Made by a program: the position numbers and the translations under genes | The notes under the pieces: model-generated | What the model was told of the DNA's origin: nothing | What the model saw: the letters and a program-made list of their open reading frames with translations, nothing else | The model's database searches: none | Assembly (NCBI GenBank): GCA_013360585.1 | Contig: JABWBH010000018.1 | Location: 1-64,000, forward strand | Origin: Phycisphaerae bacterium | Lineage (GTDB): Bacteria; Planctomycetota; Phycisphaerae; UBA1845 | Length of the DNA stretch: 64,000 bases | Direction: 5' to 3' | Shown here: piece by piece, positions 1-8,266 of the stretch | How positions within the stretch are numbered: the first letter of the stretch is position 1 | How the letters are laid out: each line of letters starts with the position of its first letter

Positions 1-2
1 AA

Positions 3-464
3 GATCTGTGGGCGCTCCAGAAGGCCCTCCGCAACGGCACGGCGGGCGAAGACCCGCAGGGCCAGTTCACCGACGCCGTGGCCGACGTGGCCGCTGCTCG
101 GTCCGTATACAACAGCACACTGGACAGCCTGAGGACGACGATCAATAGCGAACTCTCCCAAAGCCAGCAAGCGGCGTGGACCAGCATTCAGAGCGGCTGG
201 GGACCATCCATGCCCCTGCGGATGCTCACGCTCGATGGTGAGCAACGCAGCGACCTCGCCGCGGCCCAGGCCCGTTTCGAGCACGCCTTGGCCGAAGCCG
301 AAGACGATGAAGAACGCTCGGCGGCGGTCACGGCGTGGGACGAGGCCGTCAGCGGCTGCTTGACCCAGGATCAGAAGACCGTCTGCACCAGCTACATTGA
401 AAACTACGTCGCCGCCTCCCAGCACGTAGCCGCGGCGTTCGAGATCGTAATGCCCAGGGAGTAA
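3..464 (+). CDS. C-terminal part of an unknown helical protein (truncated by window edge)
   Basis: The frame is open from the first bases of the window and ends in TAA at 462-464, so the true start lies upstream. About 153 residues are visible. They are rich in Ala, Glu, Gln and Asp and look almost wholly helical, with two segments resembling the 'L-[ST]-x-x-Q' stretches of Spy-like periplasmic proteins (ELSQSQQAAW and CLTQDQKTVC). There are two cysteines near the end. I do not recognise a family, and the Spy comparison is only an impression. A GTG at 78 lies in frame but has no ribosome site and is inside the open frame, so it is probably not the start. Confidence 0.6.
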   Translation, partial: DLWALQKALRNGTAGEDPQGQFTDAVADVAAARSVYNSTLDSLRTTINSELSQSQQAAWTSIQSGWGPSMPLRMLTLDGEQRSDLAAAQARFEHALAEAEDDEERSAAVTAWDEAVSGCLTQDQKTVCTSYIENYVAASQHVAAAFEIVMPRE

Positions 465-1062
465 CCAGTATCGAATCAAGAATGGAAACGCATGACTTGG
501 GGATCCGCGTGGGTCAATGCGAGAGTGTCCCATGCGATCCGCTTGAAGGAGTGCTCATGCCCATGATCCGTCGCCGCACATGGGTAACGGACAATGAGGT
601 TCTGCGCATGGTGGATCGCCGTTGGGAGTTCGGACGGTGCCGGACATTCCCACCATCGGCGCGATGTGCGCGTGCCAGCGTGCGCTGGCGTAGACGCCCC
701 CCGCAGCGACGATGATCAGCTGCACACACATCCAGGCTCGGCGGCGACCGGTGGGATCGGGAGCGGTCTGGTTAGTCGTGGGGTGTCTCCTTCCGGATCG
801 AGACGGCCGCGTCAACGGCGGTCGGCGAGTGGCTCGTGGTCGGGCGATTGAGCGTTTCAACATCGGTGTTCGCGGTAAGCAGCCATCGTGCTCCCTAACC
901 GTGCCGCAGAACGGAAGACGCAGCCCCTCTCCCGCTCGTGCCCCCTCTGTCCTGGTTTCACCGTTTCACGGCCAGCAAAACACTGATTCCAGGCTCCCAG
1001 GCCCGTATCCCCTCGACAAAAAGTTCAACTGGCGTACTGTCACCCCGACTTTTCGAGAGATC

Positions 1063-1092
1063 AAGCCCTTCGACCAGCACGTCGAAGGGCTT
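1063..1092. terminator. perfect 12-bp hairpin, possible terminator
   Basis: AAGCCCTTCGAC at 1063-1074 pairs perfectly with GTCGAAGGGCTT at 1081-1092 across a six-base loop. On the plus strand it is followed by TCTCGTTGT, which is only weakly T-rich, so an intrinsic terminator is possible but not typical. It lies 600 bp beyond the last supported gene. It could instead be a structured element of a small RNA. Confidence 0.4.
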
Positions 1093-1171
1093 TCTCGTTG
1101 TGGGACAGAGGGTTGCGCCATCGAGGCGGCGTCAGTTCGTGTCGCAGCGGCTGCGATCGCTCGCGGGACTT

Positions 1172-1243
1172 ACTGCACTTGTGAGACCCACTGCACTTGT
1201 GAGGCTCATTGCGCTTGTGAGGCTCACCGCGCTCGTTTGACTC
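1172..1243 (+). repeat. 18-bp tandem repeat, four degenerate copies
   Basis: Units at 1172-1189, 1190-1207, 1208-1225 and 1226-1243 share the pattern ACTGCACTTGTGAGGCTC. The first three differ at only a few positions and the fourth is more diverged. In one frame the units would encode six-residue repeats of the CTCEAH kind, but that frame has no other support as a gene. There is no spacer between copies, so this is not a CRISPR. Confidence 0.75.
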
Positions 1244-1744
1244 GCCGCGCATCGGTCTGGATCCCTCAGCAGCGTCTTGGCGAACCTCTCGCGCACCAGC
1301 TCCGGTTGTTGGAGGCGTTGAAGGCGGTCATCCGCTGCTCGTCGATCTGGATTTCCGTCGCACGAACGCAAAGGTGATCGCCCTTATTGATCATGGTGCA
1401 ACCGGAGGATACGCGGAGCCGGTTTGTAGACTTCTGGTTCCTTGTCGTTCGTCATGAGAGGGTCGCAGCGGGCTTAGCGAATGCGGCTGCCGGCGGGCCG
1501 CCCCGAGCCGCACCGCGCGACTCCGGAATCCCTGATTTCCAACCGTGACTGAAGGACTCAACTGGAAGATTCCGCGTGGGGGAGTTCAAGATGAGACATC
1601 CGGTGGAGCGGGTTCGAGCTGATGAGGAATCCCCGCGGACCGGAGGTTCGCGATCCGTTCAGGGGGCGCCCGGAATTGAAGCGGCTTGCCGCCCACGAGC
1701 CGCTTGCCGCCAATTGAAAGACGGATGCGGAGTTGAGCTCCGCG

Positions 1745-1814
1745 ATCCAGTTGCCGCGCACCGGTTGCCGTCATCCGGTTGCCTTGATCCGGTTTCCGCG
1801 ATCCGGTTGCCCCT
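1745..1814 (+). repeat. ATCCGGTTGCC tandem repeats, about five copies of 13-15 bp
   Basis: Copies begin at about 1745, 1760, 1773, 1787 and 1801, each with a core close to ATCCGGTTGCC followed by two to four variable bases. Related TTGCCGCC pieces occur just upstream around 1685-1710. The array lies some 230 bp before the lipid operon at 2045. Nothing shows that it is a regulator-binding array, but the near-regular 14-bp period would fit either that or slippage. Confidence 0.6.
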
Positions 1815-2044
1815 ACGAGCCGTGTTGGCATGCAAGAAAATGAGGGCGTATATTGATGGGCGGGACGGCGGCGCACGGGGGTCGCACAGGGACTGGGCGG
1901 CGACCGGTTTCTCAGGCGCGTCGGAGTTGCGTTGTTGAGGTCGCGGTTTCGGCGTGGCGGTTGCGGCGGGGGCATCGTCGATGCGGATCCGAAGCGCGTC
2001 GTTAGCGGGGCTGCGGCGGCGGGCTTGGGCGGGGTGACGGGGCA

Positions 2045-5000
2045 GTGGATACGTCATCGGTTTCAAAACGTGTTCAGCTTCGTGAGCAGCTTGCGGGGAA
2101 GCACCTGCTCGTGACCGGGTCCACCGGTTTTCTGGCGAAGGTGTTCGTCGAGAAGACGCTGCGTTGCGTGGACACGATCGGAGGGGTTCACCTTCTGGTG
2201 CGGTCGCGGGCGGACGGGCGGGCGCCGCGGCAGCGCGTACTGCACGAAGTGCTGGGCTCGACGGCGTTCGACCGGCTGCGGGCGTCGCTGGGCGACGGGT
2301 TCGCGCGGTTGTGCGAGGAGAAGGTTCACGTCGTTGCGGGGGATCTGACGCGCGAGAAGTTCGGGATGCCTGACGCGGAGTACGCGGCGCTGTGCGGGCG
2401 GATCGACGTGGTGGTCAACAGCGCGGCGACGGTGACGTTCGACGAGCGGCTGGACCTGGCGCTGGAGCTGAACACGTTCGGTCCGCAGCGTTTGCTGGCG
2501 TTCGCGCGGGACGCGGGAAACGTTCCGTTTCTGCACGTTTCGACGTGTTACGTGTGCGGGATCCGCAGCGGCGTGATCGTCGAGGATTTCAGCGCTCCGG
2601 AAGCGGCGCGGGAGCGCTTCCCGCGTACGCCGGACGGCGCGTTCGACCTGGACCGCATTGTGGCGATGCTCAGGGAGGTCTGCACGGGGATTCTGGGTCG
2701 GTACGAGGGGGAGAACGAGCGCTGCCGGCGGGAGTTGATCGACGCGGGGATGTCGTCGGCGCGGCAGTACGGGTGGAACGACACGTACACGCTGACGAAG
2801 TGGCTGGCGGAGCAGTTTCTCGTCCGCGATCACGGACCAGTCCCTCTGGCGGTGCTTCGTCCGGCGATCATCGAAGGCGGATACGACGAACCGGCGCCGG
2901 GCTGGATCGACGGGATGCGGATGGCGGACCCGCTGCTGGTCGCCTACGGTCGCGGGAAGCTGAAGGATTTTCCGGCGCGGCCGGACGTTCCGCTGGATCT
3001 GATTCCGGTGGACCTGGTGGCGAACGCGATGCTGGCGGCGATCCCGCTGGAGGCGGCGGGCGCGGCGGACGTGCCGGTGTATCACTGCGCGTCGAGCGAC
3101 CGCAATCCGCTGCTGATCCGGCAGTTCACGGGGTACATGCATGAGGGGTTTCATCATCGTCCGCTGACGGACGACGATCACCGTCCGGTATTCCCCGCGC
3201 CGCTGAAGCTGATCGACGGGCGCGAGTTTCAGGAGTCGTGGCAGCGGCGACTGAACCGCGTCGAGCGGATCAAGAATCTGCTGTCGCGCGTGGGGATCAA
3301 GGGGGAGTGGGCGCGGCGCGTGTCGATGGCGCGGCGTCAGATCGAGCAACTGCTCTACTTCGGTAAGATTTACACGCCTTACACGCACCTGGACGTGCGT
3401 TTCGCCTGCGACCGGACGGAGAAGATGTTTGTGCGGCTGGACGCGGCGGATCAGGCGATGCTGCCGTGCGACGTGCGGCGGCTGGACTGGGGCGAGTACA
3501 TCGTTCACCGGCACATTCCGGGGCTGCGGAACTACGTCCTGGGCGCGGGGGCGGAGCCGAGCGCGCGTCTCGTGGCGATGCGTGAGGCGGGCGGCGCCGC
3601 GCAGCGGCCGACGGACGCGCTGCAATCGGACAGTATTTTCGAGGTGTTCCGCCGGGTGGCGAAGGCGTTTCCGGACAAGCCGGCGCTTCAGGTGATGCGC
3701 GACAAGAAGTGGATGCGGTACACGTACGACGACGCGTGCCGGGCGACGGGAGTGATCGCGAGGCGGCTGGCGGAGCGGGGGATCGTCGCGGGGGATCGGG
3801 TCGCGTTGTGCGCCGAGAACGGACCGGAGTGGGGTCTGACGTACCTGGCGCTGATGCGCGCCGGCGTGACGGCGGTTCCGATGGATCCTCAGCTTCGCGG
3901 GGAGGAGGCGTGGGAGCATCTGCGCTTCGTGGGGGGGAAGCTGATGTGCGCCGGTCGCACGACGTTTGAGAAGCTCGAAGCCTACCGCAAAGCGAACGAC
4001 GCGCCGCTGGCGTTGCTGGCGGATCCCTTCGTTCCGCCGCCGGGAGCAAGCCGCGACGACGGTCCGGAACCGGCGGTGATCTCCGGGGCGGAAACCGCGT
4101 CGATTCTTTTCACGAGCGGGACGACGGTGGCACCCAAGGCGGTGCAATTGACGCACCGCAATTTCATCGCCAACACGCGGGCGCTGCTGGAGCGTCACCC
4201 GTTGAGGCCGTCGGATGAATTTCTCTCAGTCCTGCCGATCTATCATGCGTTCGAGTTCACGGGCGGGTTTCTTGCGCCGCTGTCGAGCGGGGCGACGATC
4301 ACGTATCTGGACCAGCTCAAGGGGCCGGAGATCGTCGCGGCGATGCAGGCGACGGGGACGACAATGATGCTTGTCGTGCCGCGGCTGCTGCGGATGTTTC
4401 ATGATTCGATCCGCACCCGGGTCGCAACGCTCAGCGCGTTCAAGCAGTTCATGTTCCGGTGGCTGGAGCGGTTGTCGGACTGGACGGGTCGGCGGTTCGG
4501 GAGGGTGTTGTTCGGTTCGATCCACCGGCAGTTCGGCGGGCGGTTGCGGATGTTCGTGTCGGGGGGGTCGGCGCTGGATCCCGAGCTGTTTCATGCGTTC
4601 CGGCGGTGGGGGTTCCCGGTCTGCGAAGGCTACGGTCTGACGGAGACGGCGCCGGTGCTGACGGTGAGCACGGTGGAGGGGGCGCGTCCGGGGTCGGTGG
4701 GTCCGCCGCTGTCGAACATCGAGCTGGAAATCCGCAACCTGAATCTTGAGGGGATCGGGGAAGTCTGGGTGCGCGGACCGAACTGCACGAGCGGTTACCT
4801 CAACAACCGCGCGGCGACGGAGGAACTCATTGCAGACGGGTGGCTGCGCACGGGCGATCTGGGCTGGCAGGACGGGGAGGGGAACCTGTACCTGACGGGG
4901 CGTGCGAAGGATCTGATCGTGACGTCGTCGGGGAAGAACGTATACCCGGACGAGGTCGAGTTCCGCTACCGCGAGCTGCCTTACGTGAAGGAGTTGTGCG

Positions 5001-6277
5001 TGCTGGCGATGCCCTGCGAGCGGACGCACGGCGAGGCGGTTCACGCGGTGGCGGTGCTGGACCGGTCCGCGGCGCCGGATCTGGATCCGTCTTCGATCGA
5101 GCGCGAGGTTCGGAACGCGGCGGCGGAGATCGCGGAGACGCTGCCGAGTCACATGCGGATCACGACGTTTCACTTCTGGGAGAACGACCTTCCGAAGACG
5201 TCGACGCTGAAGGCGAAGCGGGGCTTGATCCGGGACATGCTGCTGACGCGGGGGCTTGCGGCTTCTCGCACGGCGACGGCGACGGCGGCGCCCGCGTCGC
5301 TCGACCTTTCCGCGCCCGGACCCGCGGCGGTGGCGGGGATTCTGGCGCGAGTGTCGCGCCAGCCGGTCGAGGCGATCCACCCGCACGCGCACCTGCTGCT
5401 GGACCTCGGGATCGACAGCATCGCGCGTCTTGAGGTGGTCAGCGAGCTGGAGTCGACGTTCCGACTCAAGGTGCCTCAGAAGGACGCGGCGGAGCTGGCG
5501 CGGGTGAGCGACGTGCTGGCACTGGTGGGGGCGCGCAAACCGGTGGCGGGCGCGCGGCCCGACGCCGAGGTTTTCGCGCGCAGCGTGCTTGCGCGGGACG
5601 ACGGGGGCTCGATCAACGGACAGGCGCCGGCGGCGTTGCAACCGGTGCGCTGGGTCATTCGCGGCGGGGCGGCGGCGTTCATGAACACGTACGTGCGCGT
5701 CGCGGCGCGCGGCCTTGAGCATCTGCCTGCGCGGGGTGCGTTCGTGCTGGCGCCGAACCACGCCTCGCACCTGGACTCGCCCGCCGTGCTGACGGCGATC
5801 GGCGGTCGGCGCCGGGTCTGGGTGGCGGCGGCCGAGGATTATTTCTTCAACACGGCGGTCAAGCGTTTTCTTTTCGGCAAAGTGTTCGACACGATCCCCT
5901 TTGACCGTCACGCGGACGGGATTGCGGGCCTGCGGCGCTGCGCCGAGGCGCTGCGCAAGGGCGACGGGCTGCTCATATTTCCGGAGGGGACTCGGTCGCA
6001 GACAGGGGCAATCCAGCCTTTCAAGATCGGTCCGGCGGTGCTTGCGGCGGAGGCGGGTGTCCCGATCGTCCCGGTTCACATTCATCGCGCGTATGATCTT
6101 TGGCGCAAGGGGCAGCGTTTTGTGCGTCCCGGGACGGTGCGCGTCACGTTCGGCGCGCCAGTCGCTCCGCCCGACTTCACCCGCCCTGAGGTGGATCGTT
6201 ACCACGCCTACCGGGACATGATGGAGCGCGTCGAGCAGTCGGTTCGTCGCTTGTCGCGGGAGGCCGCCGCTTCATGA
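2045..6277 (+). CDS. Four-domain fatty acyl reductase / acyl-AMP ligase / ACP / PlsC acyltransferase (ElbD-like)
   Basis: The 1410-residue protein has four domains in order. Residues about 15-500 are an NAD(P)-dependent thioester or fatty acyl reductase of the male-sterility family, with TGSTGFLAK at 24-32, HVST at 164-167 and the YxxxK pair Y248/K252. Residues about 525-1060 are an acyl-adenylating enzyme with FTSGTTVAPK at 689-698, YGLTETAP at 863-870, TGD at 936-938 and a Lys-rich end at 1051-1058. Residues about 1095-1165 are an acyl carrier domain with LGIDS and the phosphopantetheine serine S1125. Residues about 1205-1390 are a PlsC acyltransferase with NHASHLD at 1238-1244 and FPEGTRS at 1312-1318. 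All key residues are present. The set suggests that a fatty acid is activated, held on the ACP, reduced to an alcohol or transferred to a glycerol backbone. The layout matches ElbD, the ether-lipid enzyme of Myxococcus. The start is GTG; the stop overlaps the next gene by ATGA. Confidence 0.9.
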   Translation: MDTSSVSKRVQLREQLAGKHLLVTGSTGFLAKVFVEKTLRCVDTIGGVHLLVRSRADGRAPRQRVLHEVLGSTAFDRLRASLGDGFARLCEEKVHVVAGDLTREKFGMPDAEYAALCGRIDVVVNSAATVTFDERLDLALELNTFGPQRLLAFARDAGNVPFLHVSTCYVCGIRSGVIVEDFSAPEAARERFPRTPDGAFDLDRIVAMLREVCTGILGRYEGENERCRRELIDAGMSSARQYGWNDTYTLTKWLAEQFLVRDHGPVPLAVLRPAIIEGGYDEPAPGWIDGMRMADPLLVAYGRGKLKDFPARPDVPLDLIPVDLVANAMLAAIPLEAAGAADVPVYHCASSDRNPLLIRQFTGYMHEGFHHRPLTDDDHRPVFPAPLKLIDGREFQESWQRRLNRVERIKNLLSRVGIKGEWARRVSMARRQIEQLLYFGKIYTPYTHLDVRFACDRTEKMFVRLDAADQAMLPCDVRRLDWGEYIVHRHIPGLRNYVLGAGAEPSARLVAMREAGGAAQRPTDALQSDSIFEVFRRVAKAFPDKPALQVMRDKKWMRYTYDDACRATGVIARRLAERGIVAGDRVALCAENGPEWGLTYLALMRAGVTAVPMDPQLRGEEAWEHLRFVGGKLMCAGRTTFEKLEAYRKANDAPLALLADPFVPPPGASRDDGPEPAVISGAETASILFTSGTTVAPKAVQLTHRNFIANTRALLERHPLRPSDEFLSVLPIYHAFEFTGGFLAPLSSGATITYLDQLKGPEIVAAMQATGTTMMLVVPRLLRMFHDSIRTRVATLSAFKQFMFRWLERLSDWTGRRFGRVLFGSIHRQFGGRLRMFVSGGSALDPELFHAFRRWGFPVCEGYGLTETAPVLTVSTVEGARPGSVGPPLSNIELEIRNLNLEGIGEVWVRGPNCTSGYLNNRAATEELIADGWLRTGDLGWQDGEGNLYLTGRAKDLIVTSSGKNVYPDEVEFRYRELPYVKELCVLAMPCERTHGEAVHAVAVLDRSAAPDLDPSSIEREVRNAAAEIAETLPSHMRITTFHFWENDLPKTSTLKAKRGLIRDMLLTRGLAASRTATATAAPASLDLSAPGPAAVAGILARVSRQPVEAIHPHAHLLLDLGIDSIARLEVVSELESTFRLKVPQKDAAELARVSDVLALVGARKPVAGARPDAEVFARSVLARDDGGSINGQAPAALQPVRWVIRGGAAAFMNTYVRVAARGLEHLPARGAFVLAPNHASHLDSPAVLTAIGGRRRVWVAAAEDYFFNTAVKRFLFGKVFDTIPFDRHADGIAGLRRCAEALRKGDGLLIFPEGTRSQTGAIQPFKIGPAVLAAEAGVPIVPVHIHRAYDLWRKGQRFVRPGTVRVTFGAPVAPPDFTRPEVDRYHAYRDMMERVEQSVRRLSREAAAS

Positions 6278-6984
6278 GCGGAGGACCGGATCACGCGGCG
6301 CGGACCGGGGCATTTTTCGACGTCGACGGGACGTTGGTGGGCACGACGATCGTTCACTACTACGCTTATCTGCGGACGCTGAACATGTCTCCGCTGGCGC
6401 GGCGGGCGTGGCGAGCGGCGTTCCTGATGAAATGCGTCGGTTATCTCGTGCTTGATCGCATCGACCGGACGTGGTTCAACCGCGTCTTCTACCGCAGTTA
6501 CCGCAGCGTGGCCGTCGGGATGGCGAAAGCGGCTGCCGCGGACTGCTACCGCGACGTGATGCGTCCGAGGCGCTTTCCCGAGGGCGTTTTCCGGGTTGAG
6601 CGGCATCGGCGGGAAGGTCGGCGGGCGGTGCTGGTCACGGGGTCGATCGACTTTCTGATCCGCCCTCTGGCGGAGGAACTCGGGGCGGATCTCCTCGCGG
6701 CGCGCCTGCTGGAGCAGGGGGGGCGTTTCACGGGCGAACTGGACGGTCCGCCGATCAGCGAAGGCGAGAAGGCGCGGCGCATGCGTGCGTACGCGGAGGC
6801 GAACGCGATCGATCTGTCGGAGAGCTTCGCTTACGGCGACAGCATCGCGGACCTTCCGATGCTCGAGGCGGTGGGACATCCCGTGGCGGTCAACCCTGAT
6901 GCGGCGCTCAAGCGAGAGGCGCAGCGCCGGGGGTGGGCGATCGAGACGTGGGGGCTGGACGTCGGAAGGGAGCGAGCCGGTTGA
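6274..6984 (+). CDS. HAD-IB family phosphatase
   Basis: This is a 236-residue haloacid dehalogenase-type hydrolase of the SerB/CicA-like IB group. The N-terminal FDVDGTL motif supplies nucleophile D16 and general acid D18. Motif II appears as LVTGS near residue 116, and motif IV is YGDSIADLPML near 187-197. Residues 30-90 form a helical cap. Members act on phosphoserine or on lysophosphatidic and other glycerol phosphates. Its start codon overlaps the stop of the acyltransferase fusion (ATGA), so the two are probably translationally coupled. That suggests removal of phosphate from an alkyl- or acyl-glycerol phosphate made by the neighbour, but the substrate is inferred. Confidence 0.88.
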   Translation: MSGGPDHAARTGAFFDVDGTLVGTTIVHYYAYLRTLNMSPLARRAWRAAFLMKCVGYLVLDRIDRTWFNRVFYRSYRSVAVGMAKAAAADCYRDVMRPRRFPEGVFRVERHRREGRRAVLVTGSIDFLIRPLAEELGADLLAARLLEQGGRFTGELDGPPISEGEKARRMRAYAEANAIDLSESFAYGDSIADLPMLEAVGHPVAVNPDAALKREAQRRGWAIETWGLDVGRERAG

Positions 6985-8213
6985 AAGGGATTGAGTTCCG
7001 CCGCAGCCTGCCGCGTTATGTCCTGCTGAAGCTGCTGGGGGCGCGGGGCAAGCGGCTGCACGGGGTCCGGGCGCTGCTGCCGATCCGTTACGGCGAAGTC
7101 GCCGAGCCGCGTCTGCCTGGTCCGGCGTGGGTGCGCGTGCGTCCCGCGTATGCGGGGATCTGCGGGTCGGATCTCTCGACGATCTTCGCGAAGGGCAGCC
7201 CGTACCTGGCGCCGATCACGTCGATGCCTTTTGTGCTCGGTCATGAGGTGGTGGGACGGGTGGTCGAGACGGGGGTCGGCGTAACGCGGTTTCGGGAGGG
7301 CGACCGCGTCGTCCTCCACCCCGCGCTGGGCTGCCGGGTGCGCGGGATCGAGCCGCTGTGCGACTCGTGCCGGCGTGGTCGGGACGCGCTCTGCCGCAAC
7401 ATCACGCGCGGCGCGATCGCCCGCGGCGTGCAGACCGGATACTGCCGCGACACGGGCGGCGGGTGGAGCGAAGGCTTCGTCGCGCATGAGTCGCAGCTTT
7501 ACCCGGTTCCCGCGGAGGTTGATGACGCGACGGCGGTGCTGATCGAGCCGTTTTCCTGCTGCCTGCACGCCGCGCTGAGCGCGCCGCTCGACCGGGGGGA
7601 CACGGCGCTGGTGCTGGGGTGCGGGTCGATCGGGTTGTTGACGATCGCGGCGCTGCGCGCCTCGGGTTGCGCGGCGCGGATCGTCGCGGCCGCGAAATAT
7701 GATCATCAGCGGGTGCTGGCGAAGGCGCTCGGGGCGGACGAACTGGCGCCCGGCGGGGGGGCGCTCCGAGGGAGGTATGAGGCGTGGGGGAAGCTCGTCG
7801 GCGCGGACGTGCTGAAACCGGAGTGGGGCAAGCCGACGGTGATCGGCGGCGCGGATGTCACATTCGACTGCGTGGCGAGCAGCGCGTCGATCGACGACGC
7901 CGTCCGGTTTACGCGCAGCGGCGGAACGATGATGCTGGTGGGCATGCCGTCGGTGCCCTCGGGCGTGGACTGGACGCCGCTGTGGTTCAAGGAGTTGACG
8001 CTCAAGGCGACGTACGCTTACGGTCCCGAACGCGTCGGCGAGCGGACCCTCGACACGTTCGACTACGCGATCGAGTTATTCCGGACGTGGGGACCGAGGT
8101 TGACCCCGATGTTGTCGCGCCCTTTTGAACTGGCGGATTACACCGGGGCGCTGGCATGTGCGGCGGATACGGGGCGCAGCGGGGCGGCGAAAACCGTGTT
8201 CCGCATCGGTTAG
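6981..8213 (+). CDS. Zinc-dependent medium-chain alcohol dehydrogenase
   Basis: This 410-residue MDR enzyme has the catalytic zinc ligands C61 (GICGSD) and H88-E89 (GHEVVG), structural-zinc cysteines around 118-138 (CDSCRRG...C) and a Rossmann GCGSIG at 213-218. I chose TTG at 6981, which overlaps the previous TGA (TTGA) and has GGAAGGGAG about ten bases upstream; the GTG at 6933 would overlap the phosphatase by 52 bases. The reaction is reversible oxidation of an alcohol or ketone with NAD(P). In this operon it could reduce an alkyl-dihydroxyacetone intermediate or oxidise a fatty alcohol, but neither is shown by the sequence. The insertion around 140-165 is somewhat long for the family. Confidence 0.88.
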   Translation: MKGIEFRRSLPRYVLLKLLGARGKRLHGVRALLPIRYGEVAEPRLPGPAWVRVRPAYAGICGSDLSTIFAKGSPYLAPITSMPFVLGHEVVGRVVETGVGVTRFREGDRVVLHPALGCRVRGIEPLCDSCRRGRDALCRNITRGAIARGVQTGYCRDTGGGWSEGFVAHESQLYPVPAEVDDATAVLIEPFSCCLHAALSAPLDRGDTALVLGCGSIGLLTIAALRASGCAARIVAAAKYDHQRVLAKALGADELAPGGGALRGRYEAWGKLVGADVLKPEWGKPTVIGGADVTFDCVASSASIDDAVRFTRSGGTMMLVGMPSVPSGVDWTPLWFKELTLKATYAYGPERVGERTLDTFDYAIELFRTWGPRLTPMLSRPFELADYTGALACAADTGRSGAAKTVFRIG

Positions 8214-8266
8214 CGACGGCGAAGCGCCGCGATTGCGATCGGCGCCCGACACAAGACTGGAGCGAG

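Larger units (their letters stand above)
465..2044. other. 1.6-kb region without a supported gene
   Basis: No frame here gives a recognisable protein. The longest plus-strand frame (712-1377) is Arg-rich and runs through an 18-bp tandem repeat; the longest minus-strand frames are Pro/Arg-rich. A purine-rich GAAGGAG followed by ATG at 557 would start a 52-residue frame of no recognisable type. The stretch contains a perfect 12-bp hairpin at 1063-1092, four 18-bp repeats at 1172-1243 and about five 13-15-bp repeats at 1745-1814. It may be decayed coding DNA or the long upstream region of the lipid operon that begins at 2045. Confidence 0.5.

Noticed and set aside
1172-1243. Possible CRISPR array
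   Set aside because: Copies are directly adjacent with no spacers, only four, and degenerate; no cas gene is near.
712-1377. 221-residue plus-strand frame with CTCEAH-like repeats
   Set aside because: The repeats come from the 18-bp tandem DNA repeat, and the rest resembles no protein; no ribosome site.
2063-6205. Very long antisense open frames (711 and 659 residues) opposite the lipid fusion gene
   Set aside because: Arg/His/Pro-rich composition typical of high-GC shadow frames; the sense frame has four recognised domains.
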